NCBI GenBank assembly: GCA_035275405.1
Contig: DATEMU010000007.1
Span: 124,001 to 188,000, forward strand
From: Phycisphaerae bacterium
GTDB taxonomy: Bacteria; Planctomycetota; Phycisphaerae; UBA1845; UTPLA1
Direction of reading: 5' to 3'
Length of the DNA: 64,000 nucleotides
The stretch's first letter is position 1. The number at the start of each line of letters is the position of its first letter. Under the pieces are notes generated by a model. The model searched no databases. It had not been told where the DNA came from and saw only the letters and a list, made by a program, of their open reading frames with translations. The translations under genes and the position numbers were made by a program. This document shows, piece by piece, positions 8,077 through 16,782 of the stretch.

Positions 8077-9749
8077 CGCCCGATCAACAACAGCTCCTGC
8101 AACAACTGATCCGACGTCGAAATCACCCGCCCCGCCGCCGAAAAGGCCGTCGACGACGTGATCAGGTTGATGAACTCGCGCGACAGGTCCACGTTGGACA
8201 ATTCCAGCGAACCCGCCGAGATCCGCCCCGCGCCCAGCGTCAACGGCGCCGTGATCCGCGCCTCGCCGCTGTTGGGACCGATGAAGTACGTGTTGTTCGA
8301 CCGGGCAATCAGACCAGCCGGGTTGGAAAACGTCGCCAGCGCGATCTGGCCGATCGTCTGGTTGAGGCCGTTGGTGAACGTGCCCGTGATGATCCCGTCC
8401 TGGCCGATGTTGTAGTCCAGCAGCGTGCCGGTCGAGAAGCCGTCCTGGAAGCTCATGACCAGCGACGACGTCGCGGTGTTCAGACCGCTGAGCCGTGAGA
8501 AATTGAGCGTGATCGGCACGGGATCGTTCGCCCCGCTGCCCGCCCGGTTGATCGAAATGCTGTTGGCCGGCGAATCGAGGAACTGCCCGTTGGCGTCAAA
8601 GGTCACCGTGCCGGTCCCCACGGCGAAGTCGACATCCGAATCGCCCGCGGCCGTCGCGTAATAGCGCCACGTACTGCTGCCCGTCGTCCGCGCCTCCAGC
8701 ACCATCGTCAGGTTTACCGGCAGCGGAGTTCCCAGCGAGTCATAAATTACAAAGGAGGTCGTCGCGCTCTCGCCATTGGCGGTCTGCGTCTCGGTGAAGG
8801 TAAACGGAATCTGCGTCGTGCCGTTGCTGGTCAGCGTCCCGGACGCGATGCTGATCGCGTTCTGCGTCCCCGCGTTGCTGCGCAACTCCAGTTGACCGGT
8901 CGCAGTGACCGCCGAGCCGGGCGATCCCGCGACGCCCGCCGTCGTCTCGATGCCCGTCACCTCGTCCATCCAGTTGAGGAAATCCGTGACCGTCGTGCCC
9001 GTCGTGCCCACGATGAAGCTTTCCGCGGGGACATCGCGACCACCGCGCTTGATGCCATTGATTGTGATGACATCGCCCGCCGCCAATAGGGGCGGTCCGG
9101 CGGGGTTCCGGACATCCGTCAAGAGCGTCGCGCCGGTGATCGGAACGTTCGCCGCGTCATGGAGGATCTGCGATTGCAGAATATTTCCCTGCGTCGCCAG
9201 AACACCGCTCGAATTGAGTGTCCCATCGAGCTGCGCGGCCGTCGTCGCCTTCGCGGCAGTCAGCGCGCCGAGCGGGATAGTCAGATCCGACACCGCCCCG
9301 GGAATCAACTCAAAATCCTGATTGACGCCGAAACCCTGCACAAAAAAGCCGTCTGTCGTAATCAGGCGGTTGTCGGCGCTGAGCGTGAACGCGCCGTCGC
9401 GGGTAAAGACCTTCTCATTCTCCGGCGTCCGCAGGATGAAAAAGCCGTCGCCCTCGATCGCCAGATCACTCGGCACGCCGGTCGATTCAATGGACCCGGC
9501 GGTAAAGGATCGCTGGATGGAGCCGACCGTCGAGCCCAGGCCGATCTGCGCCGGGTTCGTGCCGCCCTGAACCGTGCCGGGCTTCGTGCCCGACGAAAGC
9601 GTGCGGGCGAACTGCGTCTGGAAGAGTGTTCGCGAACCCTTGAAGCCCGTCGTGTTGATGTTGGCGATGTTGTCGCCGATCACGTCCAGCCGGAATTGGC
9701 TGCTGTTCAAACCTGAAAGGCCGGTGAAGAGTGCTGAAGTAAGCCCCAT
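8070..9749 (-). CDS. flgE: Flagellar hook protein FlgE
   Basis: Builds the flagellar hook, the flexible joint outside the outer membrane. The 559-residue protein has the N-terminal rod/hook signature GLSGLNSSQFRLDVIGDNIANINTTGFK in its first 45 residues, the downstream SDLAIEGDGFF motif, a large variable central region of FlaE type rich in Thr/Gly, and a C-terminal helix (LELSNVDLSREFINLITSS) typical of axial proteins. A clear GAGGAA box precedes ATG 9749. It is the last gene of the minus-strand flagellar run, 50 bp after flgD, whose product caps and scaffolds hook growth. Confidence 0.95.
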   Translation of the reverse strand: MGLTSALFTGLSGLNSSQFRLDVIGDNIANINTTGFKGSRTLFQTQFARTLSSGTKPGTVQGGTNPAQIGLGSTVGSIQRSFTAGSIESTGVPSDLAIEGDGFFILRTPENEKVFTRDGAFTLSADNRLITTDGFFVQGFGVNQDFELIPGAVSDLTIPLGALTAAKATTAAQLDGTLNSSGVLATQGNILQSQILHDAANVPITGATLLTDVRNPAGPPLLAAGDVITINGIKRGGRDVPAESFIVGTTGTTVTDFLNWMDEVTGIETTAGVAGSPGSAVTATGQLELRSNAGTQNAISIASGTLTSNGTTQIPFTFTETQTANGESATTSFVIYDSLGTPLPVNLTMVLEARTTGSSTWRYYATAAGDSDVDFAVGTGTVTFDANGQFLDSPANSISINRAGSGANDPVPITLNFSRLSGLNTATSSLVMSFQDGFSTGTLLDYNIGQDGIITGTFTNGLNQTIGQIALATFSNPAGLIARSNNTYFIGPNSGEARITAPLTLGAGRISAGSLELSNVDLSREFINLITSSTAFSAAGRVISTSDQLLQELLLIGRR

Positions 9750-9799
9750 GGGATCGTTCCTCTATTGGCGATGTTGAAATCAAGTCCTTATTACAAATA

Positions 9800-10462
9800 T
9801 CAGATACCGATGGCCGCGCCCGGCGCGAACAACTGATCTAAGATCGAGGCGGTCGCCTCCGTCTGCTTGCCCAGGTTGCGAAGCCAATCGCCCGCCAACG
9901 GCGGACGCTGTTTCGCCGCCGCGCTCGTGTCGCCGGCCCCGCTCGCCGGCGTCTCCGCGGGATCCGTCGACGTCCCGGACGTCGCCTCGCGCTCCGCGCG
10001 AATCTGGTCCAGAACGTCCGGCGGCAGGTTGTCCACCAGCGTGACCAGATCGACCTTGCTGGCCGGCAACGATCCGCCGTTGTGCAGTTCCAGGATGGCC
10101 TCCCCGTTGCGGTTGAACTGCACGCCCGTGACGACCCCGCTCACCTCAATCGCGTTTCCGCCCGAGTCCGTGACCGTGCCAGCGACGAAGTGGCCGATCA
10201 GACCGGCCGTGGCGCCGAACCGTTGCTCGCCCGCCAGCGCCGTGAGCGCTTTGTTCAGCGTCGTACTCTGCTCCATCTGCCGGATGCTCGACATCTGCGA
10301 GAGCAGTTGCTGATTGTCCGTCGGCTTGAGCGGGTCCTGGTTCTGCAATTCCGCGATGAGCAGCCCGAAGAAATCCTCGCTGTCCAGGTCGGCAAAGCCC
10401 CGCGTCGTCGCCGGGCGGACTTGCGTGATCGTCTGACTCGTATCAATAACGCCTGCATCCAT
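9800..10462 (-). CDS. flgD: Flagellar hook capping/scaffold protein FlgD
   Basis: FlgD sits on the tip of the growing hook and directs FlgE polymerisation. The diagnostic N-terminal motif is DFFGLLIAELQNQDPLKPTDNQ, followed by LLSQMSSIRQMEQ, then a beta-rich middle (residues about 100-165) and a low-complexity C-terminus. The ATG at 10462 (MDAGVIDTSQT) is chosen because GAGGATAG lies about seven bases upstream; an in-frame start at 10489 would add nine residues and cover that site. Length 220 residues is normal. It sits between fliK and flgE, the three genes that make and measure the hook. Confidence 0.9.
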   Translation of the reverse strand: MDAGVIDTSQTITQVRPATTRGFADLDSEDFFGLLIAELQNQDPLKPTDNQQLLSQMSSIRQMEQSTTLNKALTALAGEQRFGATAGLIGHFVAGTVTDSGGNAIEVSGVVTGVQFNRNGEAILELHNGGSLPASKVDLVTLVDNLPPDVLDQIRAEREATSGTSTDPAETPASGAGDTSAAAKQRPPLAGDWLRNLGKQTEATASILDQLFAPGAAIGI

Positions 10463-10492
10463 GTTTCTATCCTCGTATTCCGTCCCCATCGC

Positions 10493-12259
10493 CTAGGCGA
10501 CGAGGTCCACCAACATCTCCTGAGTCGAACCCCCGAGCGCCTCCTCCCACTCCGACACGACGTCCGGCTCCGGATACGAAATAATGGGGCCGGTCGGCGG
10601 TTCGTCCCACGCCCCCTGATCCGGCGCCTCTCCTGAACTGCCTTCGTCGGACCACGTCGCTCCGGACGTGTCCGTGCCCGTCCCATTTCCGTCGGTCCCG
10701 TTTGACGAGCTACCCTGTTGTCCAGTTTGCGAATTCGTGTTATCCGTCCCGTGCGGGCGCACCACGACTTCCGATCGGTCGATCCGAATTCCGTGCGTCG
10801 CCAGCGCATCGCGCAATTCGGCCAGCCGCGACTCAATCAGCCGGGCCACGTCCGCCGTATCCGCCGCGACTCGCAGCGTCATCTCGTGATGCTGCATCTT
10901 GATATCCAGACGCAGTTGTCCCAGCTCCGGCGGATCGAGCTGCAGCGTCACATGGTGATTCCCCGGCCGCTGCGTGCCGGACAGCGCCTTCGCCGCCGCC
11001 TCCAGGGCGTCCGCCCCTTCGGTACCGCCGACTAGGAGCTGCGACAGCGTCGTCACCGTGACATCGATCTTGCCGGGCCGTTCCGCGCTCGCCCGCGTCG
11101 GCGTGGAATGGGTAGTGGTTACGCTGACGGCCCGCTCGCTCGCCTGCGGAGGAAGGTTGGCCGTCGTCGGCTCGCCCTCGCCGGTCGTCTCGATCAAAAA
11201 CCGCCCGACTGTCGCCGCCGCTGAATCACCCGTTCCGGTGCGCACCGAAATTTGTCGATGTCTGACGCTGCCGTGCACTTCTACAAGCGGCCCGTCCGAA
11301 TCAGCCTGATTCACTTCCTTTTGACGAGTCTCAGTCAGCATCGGATCAGCCGGCTTCAGGGAGCCGACATCCACCCGCGCCGAACCCTTCGCGCCAGGAA
11401 CCGGCCTGGCCTTCTTCACCTGATTAGCGTTTTCCAGCTTCTCCACCGGCCGCGCCACCGGACGCTGGGCCGCGGGCAATGGTGGCTCGACCTGAACGGA
11501 GGCCTTCTCGAATTCCCCGATGGCCGGCACGTCTAATCCGACAGGCGTCGAATTAGCCGTGGGGGAATCGGTCGATCGTTCCCGCACCGATGTAGCACCC
11601 GTCGATACCGGTGCCGGCTCGCCGTCTTCGTGTTGCACCTCTGCGAGGCTAACCACCGGTTCTGACACCGGATGAACGACCGTCGCAGGCACGCTTTCGG
11701 GAAGCGGCCGGGGTGTCTTCGTCGATGTCGCTGCGGCGGTCACTTCTTTCGGAGCGGGGATACTGGCGCCCTCGCTGACCTTGTCTCCCTTCGGCGCAGG
11801 CACGGCTTCAGTGACAATCTGCCCAACCACCGGGGCGGTCACAATCACCGAGGCCGGGTCCGCCGTCGTCGGCACAGGTTGCGGCTTCCCTTCCACGGAT
11901 GCGACCGGCGTTGCCCCAACCGCTTCATCGAGCGGCGCGTCCGCTGAGTCGGTATCCGACGATGTTTCATCCACGAGAGGCGGATGGACCGGTTCCTGAA
12001 CCGGCGCCGCATCCGGCGCGACGGGATCGGCGTCGTCGTGATTGACGGGCTTCGGCGCACGCGGAGCATCCCCGCGCCGGGAAGACTCCGTCGGTCGCGG
12101 CGCCTTCGTCGTCCGCGCATCGTTGAGAATGGTCTGGAACCGATCGTCGCCGGGCTCGGGCCGATTCGTCGACGCCGTACCCGCGAAATCGCTGCGATCC
12201 GCCGGGCGCGGCGCATCTAGCGGGCGGAGAAACTGCCCCGCGTCAAGTTGAGGACCCAT
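10493..12259 (-). CDS. fliK: Flagellar hook-length control protein FliK
   Basis: Molecular ruler that measures the hook and switches export specificity. The 588-residue protein has a long disordered N-terminal part rich in Pro, Thr, Ala and Val (residues about 1-400) and a compact C-terminal domain near 430-510 with the family segment VTLQLDPPELGQLRLDI, then LRVAADTADVARLIESRLAELRDAL. A Gly/Thr/Ser-rich tail follows. The AAGGAG box is nine bases from ATG 12259. FliK proteins are conserved only in the C-terminal domain, so assignment rests on that domain and the place between the MotE-like gene and flgD. Confidence 0.88.
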   Translation of the reverse strand: MGPQLDAGQFLRPLDAPRPADRSDFAGTASTNRPEPGDDRFQTILNDARTTKAPRPTESSRRGDAPRAPKPVNHDDADPVAPDAAPVQEPVHPPLVDETSSDTDSADAPLDEAVGATPVASVEGKPQPVPTTADPASVIVTAPVVGQIVTEAVPAPKGDKVSEGASIPAPKEVTAAATSTKTPRPLPESVPATVVHPVSEPVVSLAEVQHEDGEPAPVSTGATSVRERSTDSPTANSTPVGLDVPAIGEFEKASVQVEPPLPAAQRPVARPVEKLENANQVKKARPVPGAKGSARVDVGSLKPADPMLTETRQKEVNQADSDGPLVEVHGSVRHRQISVRTGTGDSAAATVGRFLIETTGEGEPTTANLPPQASERAVSVTTTHSTPTRASAERPGKIDVTVTTLSQLLVGGTEGADALEAAAKALSGTQRPGNHHVTLQLDPPELGQLRLDIKMQHHEMTLRVAADTADVARLIESRLAELRDALATHGIRIDRSEVVVRPHGTDNTNSQTGQQGSSSNGTDGNGTGTDTSGATWSDEGSSGEAPDQGAWDEPPTGPIISYPEPDVVSEWEEALGGSTQEMLVDLVA

Positions 12260-12277
12260 GTAGGCTCCTTGGTTCGG

Positions 12278-12940
12278 CTATTTGCCTGCAACCAGGGCCT
12301 CCGCCTGAAATGCATTGCGCTCATGTAATTTTTCCAAAATGCGTCCGATCCACGAACGCTCCTCGTCGGTCTTGCACTCGCTGACGATCTTCCGGGCCTT
12401 TCGCTCGTCGATCGCCATCAGGATCCGCACTACGTCGGCTTCCTGCTTGAGCTTCAACAGCTCCTTCGCATCCTTGGCCTTCACGCCGGAGAGGATGTCC
12501 AGCTCCCGCTTGAGGCCATCGTCGCCGGAGGCCGCCGCGCGTCGCGCCAGCGCCTCTTCATACTCCTTCTTCCGCGCCTCGAACAACTCCCGCGCCTGCA
12601 CCAGCGCGAGCTGCTGTCGTTCGAGCATCGCCCAGCCGTCCTGAATCTCCCGGCTCCGCCGGTCCAGCTCCGTCCGGGCAATCTGATCCGCCTCGCCGCT
12701 CTGGCGGATCCGCTCGGCCGCGGCCGCTCCCGCCGCCTCGCTCTCGTGTTCCGCCGCGGCGGGTCTGGTCGTCGCCGCCGCGCCGCTTGCATCCGCGCCG
12801 CTCAGCGCCACCCATGCCTCGCGAATCCGTTCGCGTTGAATCCATCCTTGGGTCCAGGCATAGGCGGCGCCACCGAGTAACGCGGCCAGGTTGATCATCG
12901 ACAGGAAGGCCAGCGAGATCATGATTCGTTTCAAAATCAT
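12278..12940 (-). CDS. MotE-like flagellar protein with membrane anchor
   Basis: A 220-residue protein with one N-terminal membrane helix (ISLAFLSMINLAALLGGAAYAW), a long coiled coil (about 65-160) and a C-terminal helical domain (KDAKELLKLKQEADVVRILMAIDERKARKIV) resembling the MgtE N-terminal domain seen in MotE. MotE-type proteins in other bacteria act as chaperones for the stator protein MotC, or are found with fliJ. The start overlaps the fliJ stop by four bases (ATGA), so translation is coupled. Equivalent proteins between fliJ and fliK are common but poorly studied. No stator gene lies in this window. Confidence 0.65.
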   Translation of the reverse strand: MILKRIMISLAFLSMINLAALLGGAAYAWTQGWIQRERIREAWVALSGADASGAAATTRPAAAEHESEAAGAAAAERIRQSGEADQIARTELDRRSREIQDGWAMLERQQLALVQARELFEARKKEYEEALARRAAASGDDGLKRELDILSGVKAKDAKELLKLKQEADVVRILMAIDERKARKIVSECKTDEERSWIGRILEKLHERNAFQAEALVAGK

Positions 12941-13404
12941 TCGTCACCTTCGCGCTGCGCCCACCGCGCAAAACGCATCGTGTTCAGGTCGTCGGTTTCG
13001 AGCTGCTCCTCGCGCTCAAGCTGCGCGATGAACGTCTCTTCTTGCCGAAGCCGCAGCCGCGACATCACCTCGGCCTCTTTTCTCGACTCCACCAGCGCAA
13101 CACGCTCCTGCGCGAGAATTGCACGATGCGCCGCAATTTCCGCATCCGTCTGCAAAACCCCCTGCCGCAGCCGAACCAGCCAGTGCCGCGCCGACCGCAG
13201 GGCATCCACATCGACCATCCCCTCGCGCAGTTGACCGCGCAGCGCCTCACCCTCCTGGGCGATCCGCGTCGTCAACAGCGCGTGGCGTTCCTGCAACTGC
13301 TGAATCTGGCGAACTCGCGCCGCCACCACCCGCTTCTGCAGGTCCTCCTTCTGCCGGCGAAGCCGCAGAATCGTCTCAAACCGAAAACGAAATCGTCCTG
13401 CCAT
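12937..13404 (-). CDS. fliJ: Flagellar export protein FliJ
   Basis: Soluble coiled-coil component of the flagellar type III export ATPase complex, the central stalk that inserts into the FliI hexamer. The 155-residue product is almost entirely helical, begins with the typical FRFRFETILRLRRQKEDL, and is rich in Arg, Glu and Gln throughout. ATG 13404 is preferred over the GTG one codon earlier because AAGGAG is eight bases upstream. It follows fliI after 17 bp and overlaps the MotE-like gene by four bases. Confidence 0.85.
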   Translation of the reverse strand: MAGRFRFRFETILRLRRQKEDLQKRVVAARVRQIQQLQERHALLTTRIAQEGEALRGQLREGMVDVDALRSARHWLVRLRQGVLQTDAEIAAHRAILAQERVALVESRKEAEVMSRLRLRQEETFIAQLEREEQLETDDLNTMRFARWAQREGDE

Positions 13405-13423
13405 CACACGCTCTCCTTATCCC

Positions 13424-14845
13424 TCAACGTTTGGTTCCGCGCGGCGCCGCCGCTCGCGGCGGTCGCGCCGTTTGTCTCTGCGCGGCAGCCGAGACGGCAG
13501 CGCCGCCCTTCTGCGCTATGGCCGCCTGCGTCTGATCGATCAATTCCGACAGCTTCAACAAGCCCTCGCGCGACGCCGCGAAGTCCAATTCCTCCTCCAC
13601 CGCCTGCTGCAAAAACGCCTCAATCGCCGGTCTCACGCGAATCGCCAGATCAAACTCCGCATTCGTGCCGGTCGCATACGCGCCGATATTCACCAGGTCC
13701 TCAATCTCCGCCCACACCGCCATCAGCCGTCGCACCTTCTGCGCCGCCGCAGTGTGCTGCGCGTCAACCACATCCTGCATGACGCGACTGATGCTCTCGA
13801 GCACACTCACCGCCGGATACTGCCCGCGAGCCGCCAGTTTCCGTGACAACCAGATGTGACCATCGAGGATTCCCCTCGCCGCGTCCGCGACCGGCTCGTT
13901 CAGGTCATCGCCCTCCACGAGCACGGTGTACATGCCCGTGATCGACCCGCGCGGCGTCCGTCCGCATCGCTCCAACAATCGCGGCATCGCCGCAAAGACG
14001 CTCGGCGGATAACCTTTCGTCGCCGGAGGCTCGCCGGCCGCGAGACCGATTTGCCGCCCCGCCATCGCCATGCGCGTGATCGAATCCATCAGCAGCAGCA
14101 CATCCGCGCCCTGGTCGCGAAAATACTCCGCAATCGCGGTCGCGGCGAAGCACGCCCGCATCCGTAGCGGTGGCGACTGGTCCGACGTACTCACGACGAC
14201 CACCGATCGCTTCAAGCCCTCGGGACCCAGGTCCTTCGCCAGAAAATCGCCGACCTCGCGACCGCGCTCGCCGATCAGCGCAATGACCGTCACATCCGCC
14301 GCCGTGTACCGCGCCATCATCCCCAGCAGGATGCTCTTCCCCACGCCCGCCGCCGCGAACACGCCCAGCCTTTGTCCACGACCGGGTGTCAACAACGCGT
14401 TGATCGAGCGAATCCCCACGGAAAGAGGCGCATCAATCCGCGGTCGGTCATACGGATCGGGCGCGGCACAGTGCAGCGGATAGAACGTGTCGGCCAGAAT
14501 CGGCTCGCCATCGCCATACGGCCGCCCCATCCCGTCCACAACGCGTCCCAGGAGCCCCGGCCCAACCGCGACCTTCTGCGAACTCGTCAGGTGCCGCACG
14601 CGCTGGCCCCGCGCCACGCCTTCCATCGACTCCAACGGCATGAGCAGCGTCGCCCCCTGCCGAAAGCCGATCACCTCCGCCAGCAGCCCGCGCCCCGGCG
14701 CGGTCACCACCTCGCAAAGCGACCCGACCGGGATGGGCAGCCCCGCCGCCTGGATCGTCATCCCGGTGCTGGACAAAACCTGACCGGCGACGCCCAGGCA
14801 GGCGACGCTTCGCGCCAATTCGATCTGCTGCGCCAAGGCGCTCAT
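13424..14845 (-). CDS. fliI: Flagellum-specific ATPase FliI
   Basis: ATPase of the flagellar type III export apparatus, related to the F1 beta subunit. The 473-residue protein has the Walker A-like segment FAAAGVGKSILLGMMAR, the ALIGERGREVGDFLA motif, Walker B VLLLMDSITRMAMAGR, and the GEPPATKGYPPSVFAAMPRLLERCG block that is diagnostic for FliI. The open frame continues upstream to 15535, but that part is an out-of-frame shadow of fliH. ATG 14845 overlaps the fliH stop by four bases and gives the usual FliI N-terminus. A basic Ala/Arg-rich tail of about 25 residues ends the protein. Confidence 0.95.
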   Translation of the reverse strand: MSALAQQIELARSVACLGVAGQVLSSTGMTIQAAGLPIPVGSLCEVVTAPGRGLLAEVIGFRQGATLLMPLESMEGVARGQRVRHLTSSQKVAVGPGLLGRVVDGMGRPYGDGEPILADTFYPLHCAAPDPYDRPRIDAPLSVGIRSINALLTPGRGQRLGVFAAAGVGKSILLGMMARYTAADVTVIALIGERGREVGDFLAKDLGPEGLKRSVVVVSTSDQSPPLRMRACFAATAIAEYFRDQGADVLLLMDSITRMAMAGRQIGLAAGEPPATKGYPPSVFAAMPRLLERCGRTPRGSITGMYTVLVEGDDLNEPVADAARGILDGHIWLSRKLAARGQYPAVSVLESISRVMQDVVDAQHTAAAQKVRRLMAVWAEIEDLVNIGAYATGTNAEFDLAIRVRPAIEAFLQQAVEEELDFAASREGLLKLSELIDQTQAAIAQKGGAAVSAAAQRQTARPPRAAAPRGTKR

Positions 14846-15588
14846 GATTGCATCGACCGCTGTTTCATTCGCTCGCGCCAACCGGCGACGAGTTCGTCCG
14901 CAATGCGCTCGACGCGCGAGGTGATCGTAGCGTCGACGACCGACTCGGAGGATTCCACGACCACTCCGCCGCGACCGACCGCGGGATCTTCCACAATCCG
15001 AACGTTCCGCGCGGTCTTTACCGTCCGGCTCCACTCGTCGCAAAATCGCTCGATGGCCGCCGCGTCGGCGGGGTGCGCCCGGACGACAACCTGCGTCGCC
15101 TCCGAGAGCATCCCCAGGGCGTCCTGACAGGCCTGCGCCGCCGACGCCACCGCAAGCTCTTCCGCGCCGGCGAGTTTGTTGCAAATCCGAGAAGCGATGG
15201 CGATCGCAAGCACAGCGACATCCTGCCGGGCCTCCAGATAGAGCCGTTCCCGCTTCGCGGTGAATTGCTGCGTCAGTTCCGAAAGCGTGGAGACAAGCGA
15301 CGCCTGCTCCGCCGCGAATCGTTCCCGCGCCTCGGCCAGCGCCGCCGCATGTCCTGACTCTTGTCCCTTCGCCAGTCCCTCTTGCAGTCCCTCTTCGTGA
15401 CCGGCCGCCACACTGAGTTCTCGAAGCGCCGCAGCCTGCGCCCTGGCCTCCGCGATAATCCGGGCTGCCTCGCGCCGCGCGTCCTCCACGATCGACCCGG
15501 CCTGCGCGGAGATATCCCGCAGATCGAGGCTGCAATACCCCCGCGAGAGGATCGGCCCCGCGCCCCCTTTAATGACCGCGCGGCTCAT
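14842..15588 (-). CDS. fliH: Flagellar assembly protein FliH
   Basis: Regulator of FliI that ties the ATPase to the C-ring. The 248-residue product has a helical region with GxxxG-type repeats (GHEEGLQEGLAKGQESGHAAAL, about residues 63-85), which is the hallmark of FliH, then the V1/A1-ATPase E-subunit-like C-terminal domain ending with VVESSESVVDATITSRVERI. The start overlaps the end of fliG by four bases and its stop overlaps the fliI start by four, so fliG-fliH-fliI are translationally coupled. Confidence 0.88.
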   Translation of the reverse strand: MSRAVIKGGAGPILSRGYCSLDLRDISAQAGSIVEDARREAARIIAEARAQAAALRELSVAAGHEEGLQEGLAKGQESGHAAALAEARERFAAEQASLVSTLSELTQQFTAKRERLYLEARQDVAVLAIAIASRICNKLAGAEELAVASAAQACQDALGMLSEATQVVVRAHPADAAAIERFCDEWSRTVKTARNVRIVEDPAVGRGGVVVESSESVVDATITSRVERIADELVAGWRERMKQRSMQS

Positions 15589-16628
15589 ACGATCAGTTCC
15601 TTCTCCCCGCCGCGACCCGCGATGATGATCTCGCCGGAGTCCTCAAGCCGCCGCACGACATCCACGATCTTCTGCTGCGCGACCTCGACATCCGACAGCC
15701 GCACCGGCCCCATGTACTCCATCTCCTCCTTGATCATCTGCGCCGCCCGCTCGGACATGTTCGAGAAGATCTTGTGCTTCAGCTCGTCCGTCGCCGTCCG
15801 CAGCGCCAGCGTCAGGTCGCTCGTCTCCACTTCCTTCAGCACGGACTGGATGCCCTTGTCGTTGACCAGCAGGATGTCCTCGAAGACGAACATCAGCCGC
15901 CGAATCTGATCCACCAGTTCCGGGTCCTCCTCGCCCATCGCCTCCAGAATGCCCTTCTCCGTCGTCCGGTCGGTCAGGTTCAGAATCTCCGCGACCGACT
16001 CGATGCCGCCGACGCGTTGCAGCCGATCCGTCATCAACCCGGACAGGCGATGTTCGAGCCCCTTTTCCACTTCCTTGATGACCTCCGGACTGGTCTGTTC
16101 CATCTTGGAGATGCGGCTGACTACCTCGACCTGCTTCTCCTGCGGCAACCCCGCGAGGATCTCGCTGGCCTTGTCCGCCGTCAGGTGCGCCAGGATCAGC
16201 GCGATCGTCTGAGGATGCTCGTCCTGAATGAACGTCAGCAAGCTGTCCGTCGCCGCCTTGTGCAGGAACGTGAACGGCTTGGCATAAAACTGATGCTCAA
16301 TCTGATGCATGATCCGGTCAGATTCTTCCTTGGTCAGCGTCTGATTGAGCAGCATCCGCGCGTAGGAAAGTCCGCCCGCCTCGGTATACGAGCGGGCCAG
16401 CGCGAGCGTGTGGAATTCCTGAATCACTTGCTGCCGAAGGTCCTCCGTGACATTGCGCAGGTTCGCAATCTCGCGCGTGATCGTCTCAATGTGGTCCGGA
16501 TCGAGTTCCCGCAGAATCGAAGACGCGGTCATCTTGTCTAGACTGACGAGCAGGATGGCCGTTTTGCGCAGACCACTCAGCACTTCGTCGCTCGTACCGC
16601 CGGACTTCGCTTTGGTCTTCACCGCCAT
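15585..16628 (-). CDS. fliG: Flagellar motor switch protein FliG
   Basis: C-ring protein that generates torque with the stator and sets rotation direction. At 347 residues it has the three expected domains: N-terminal FliF-binding part (RKTAILLVSLDKMTASSILREL), a middle domain with EHPQTIALILAHL (EHPQ motif) near residue 137, and a C-terminal domain with MFVFEDILLVNDKGIQSVLKEV and its charged residues for the stator contact. The gene is preceded by a palindromic repeat in the gap after fliF. Sequence conservation is strong. Confidence 0.96.
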   Translation of the reverse strand: MAVKTKAKSGGTSDEVLSGLRKTAILLVSLDKMTASSILRELDPDHIETITREIANLRNVTEDLRQQVIQEFHTLALARSYTEAGGLSYARMLLNQTLTKEESDRIMHQIEHQFYAKPFTFLHKAATDSLLTFIQDEHPQTIALILAHLTADKASEILAGLPQEKQVEVVSRISKMEQTSPEVIKEVEKGLEHRLSGLMTDRLQRVGGIESVAEILNLTDRTTEKGILEAMGEEDPELVDQIRRLMFVFEDILLVNDKGIQSVLKEVETSDLTLALRTATDELKHKIFSNMSERAAQMIKEEMEYMGPVRLSDVEVAQQKIVDVVRRLEDSGEIIIAGRGGEKELIV

Positions 16629-16666
16629 CGAATAATATTCCTAGCGATCTATCTTGATTGACGGCT

Positions 16667-16754
16667 CGGGTGGCACGGTCTCGCAGCAGCGAGGCCGTGG
16701 TCCGCACCTCCAACACGGCCTGCCCGCTTCGCGGTCAGACCGTACCACCGCCCG
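16667..16754. repeat. REP-like palindromic element, GTGGCACGG family (copy 1)
   Basis: Two arms, GGTGGCACGGTCTCGCAGC... and ...GGTCAGACCGTACCACC, face each other around a centre of about 25 bases. Each arm also folds on itself (GCACGGTCTCGC with GCGAGGCCGTG). It fills the fliF-fliG gap, where it may affect mRNA folding or stability. Other copies are at 18497, 44711 and 54248. Confidence 0.85.
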
Positions 16755-16782
16755 AATTCGCACGTTCAACCTTAACATCGCA

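Noticed and set aside
14846..15535. Long in-frame extension upstream of fliI (to make a 703-residue protein)
   Set aside because: It is antisense-free but out of frame over fliH, is Arg/Gly-rich and has no similarity to FliI. The ATG at 14845 overlaps the fliH stop as in the other coupled genes.
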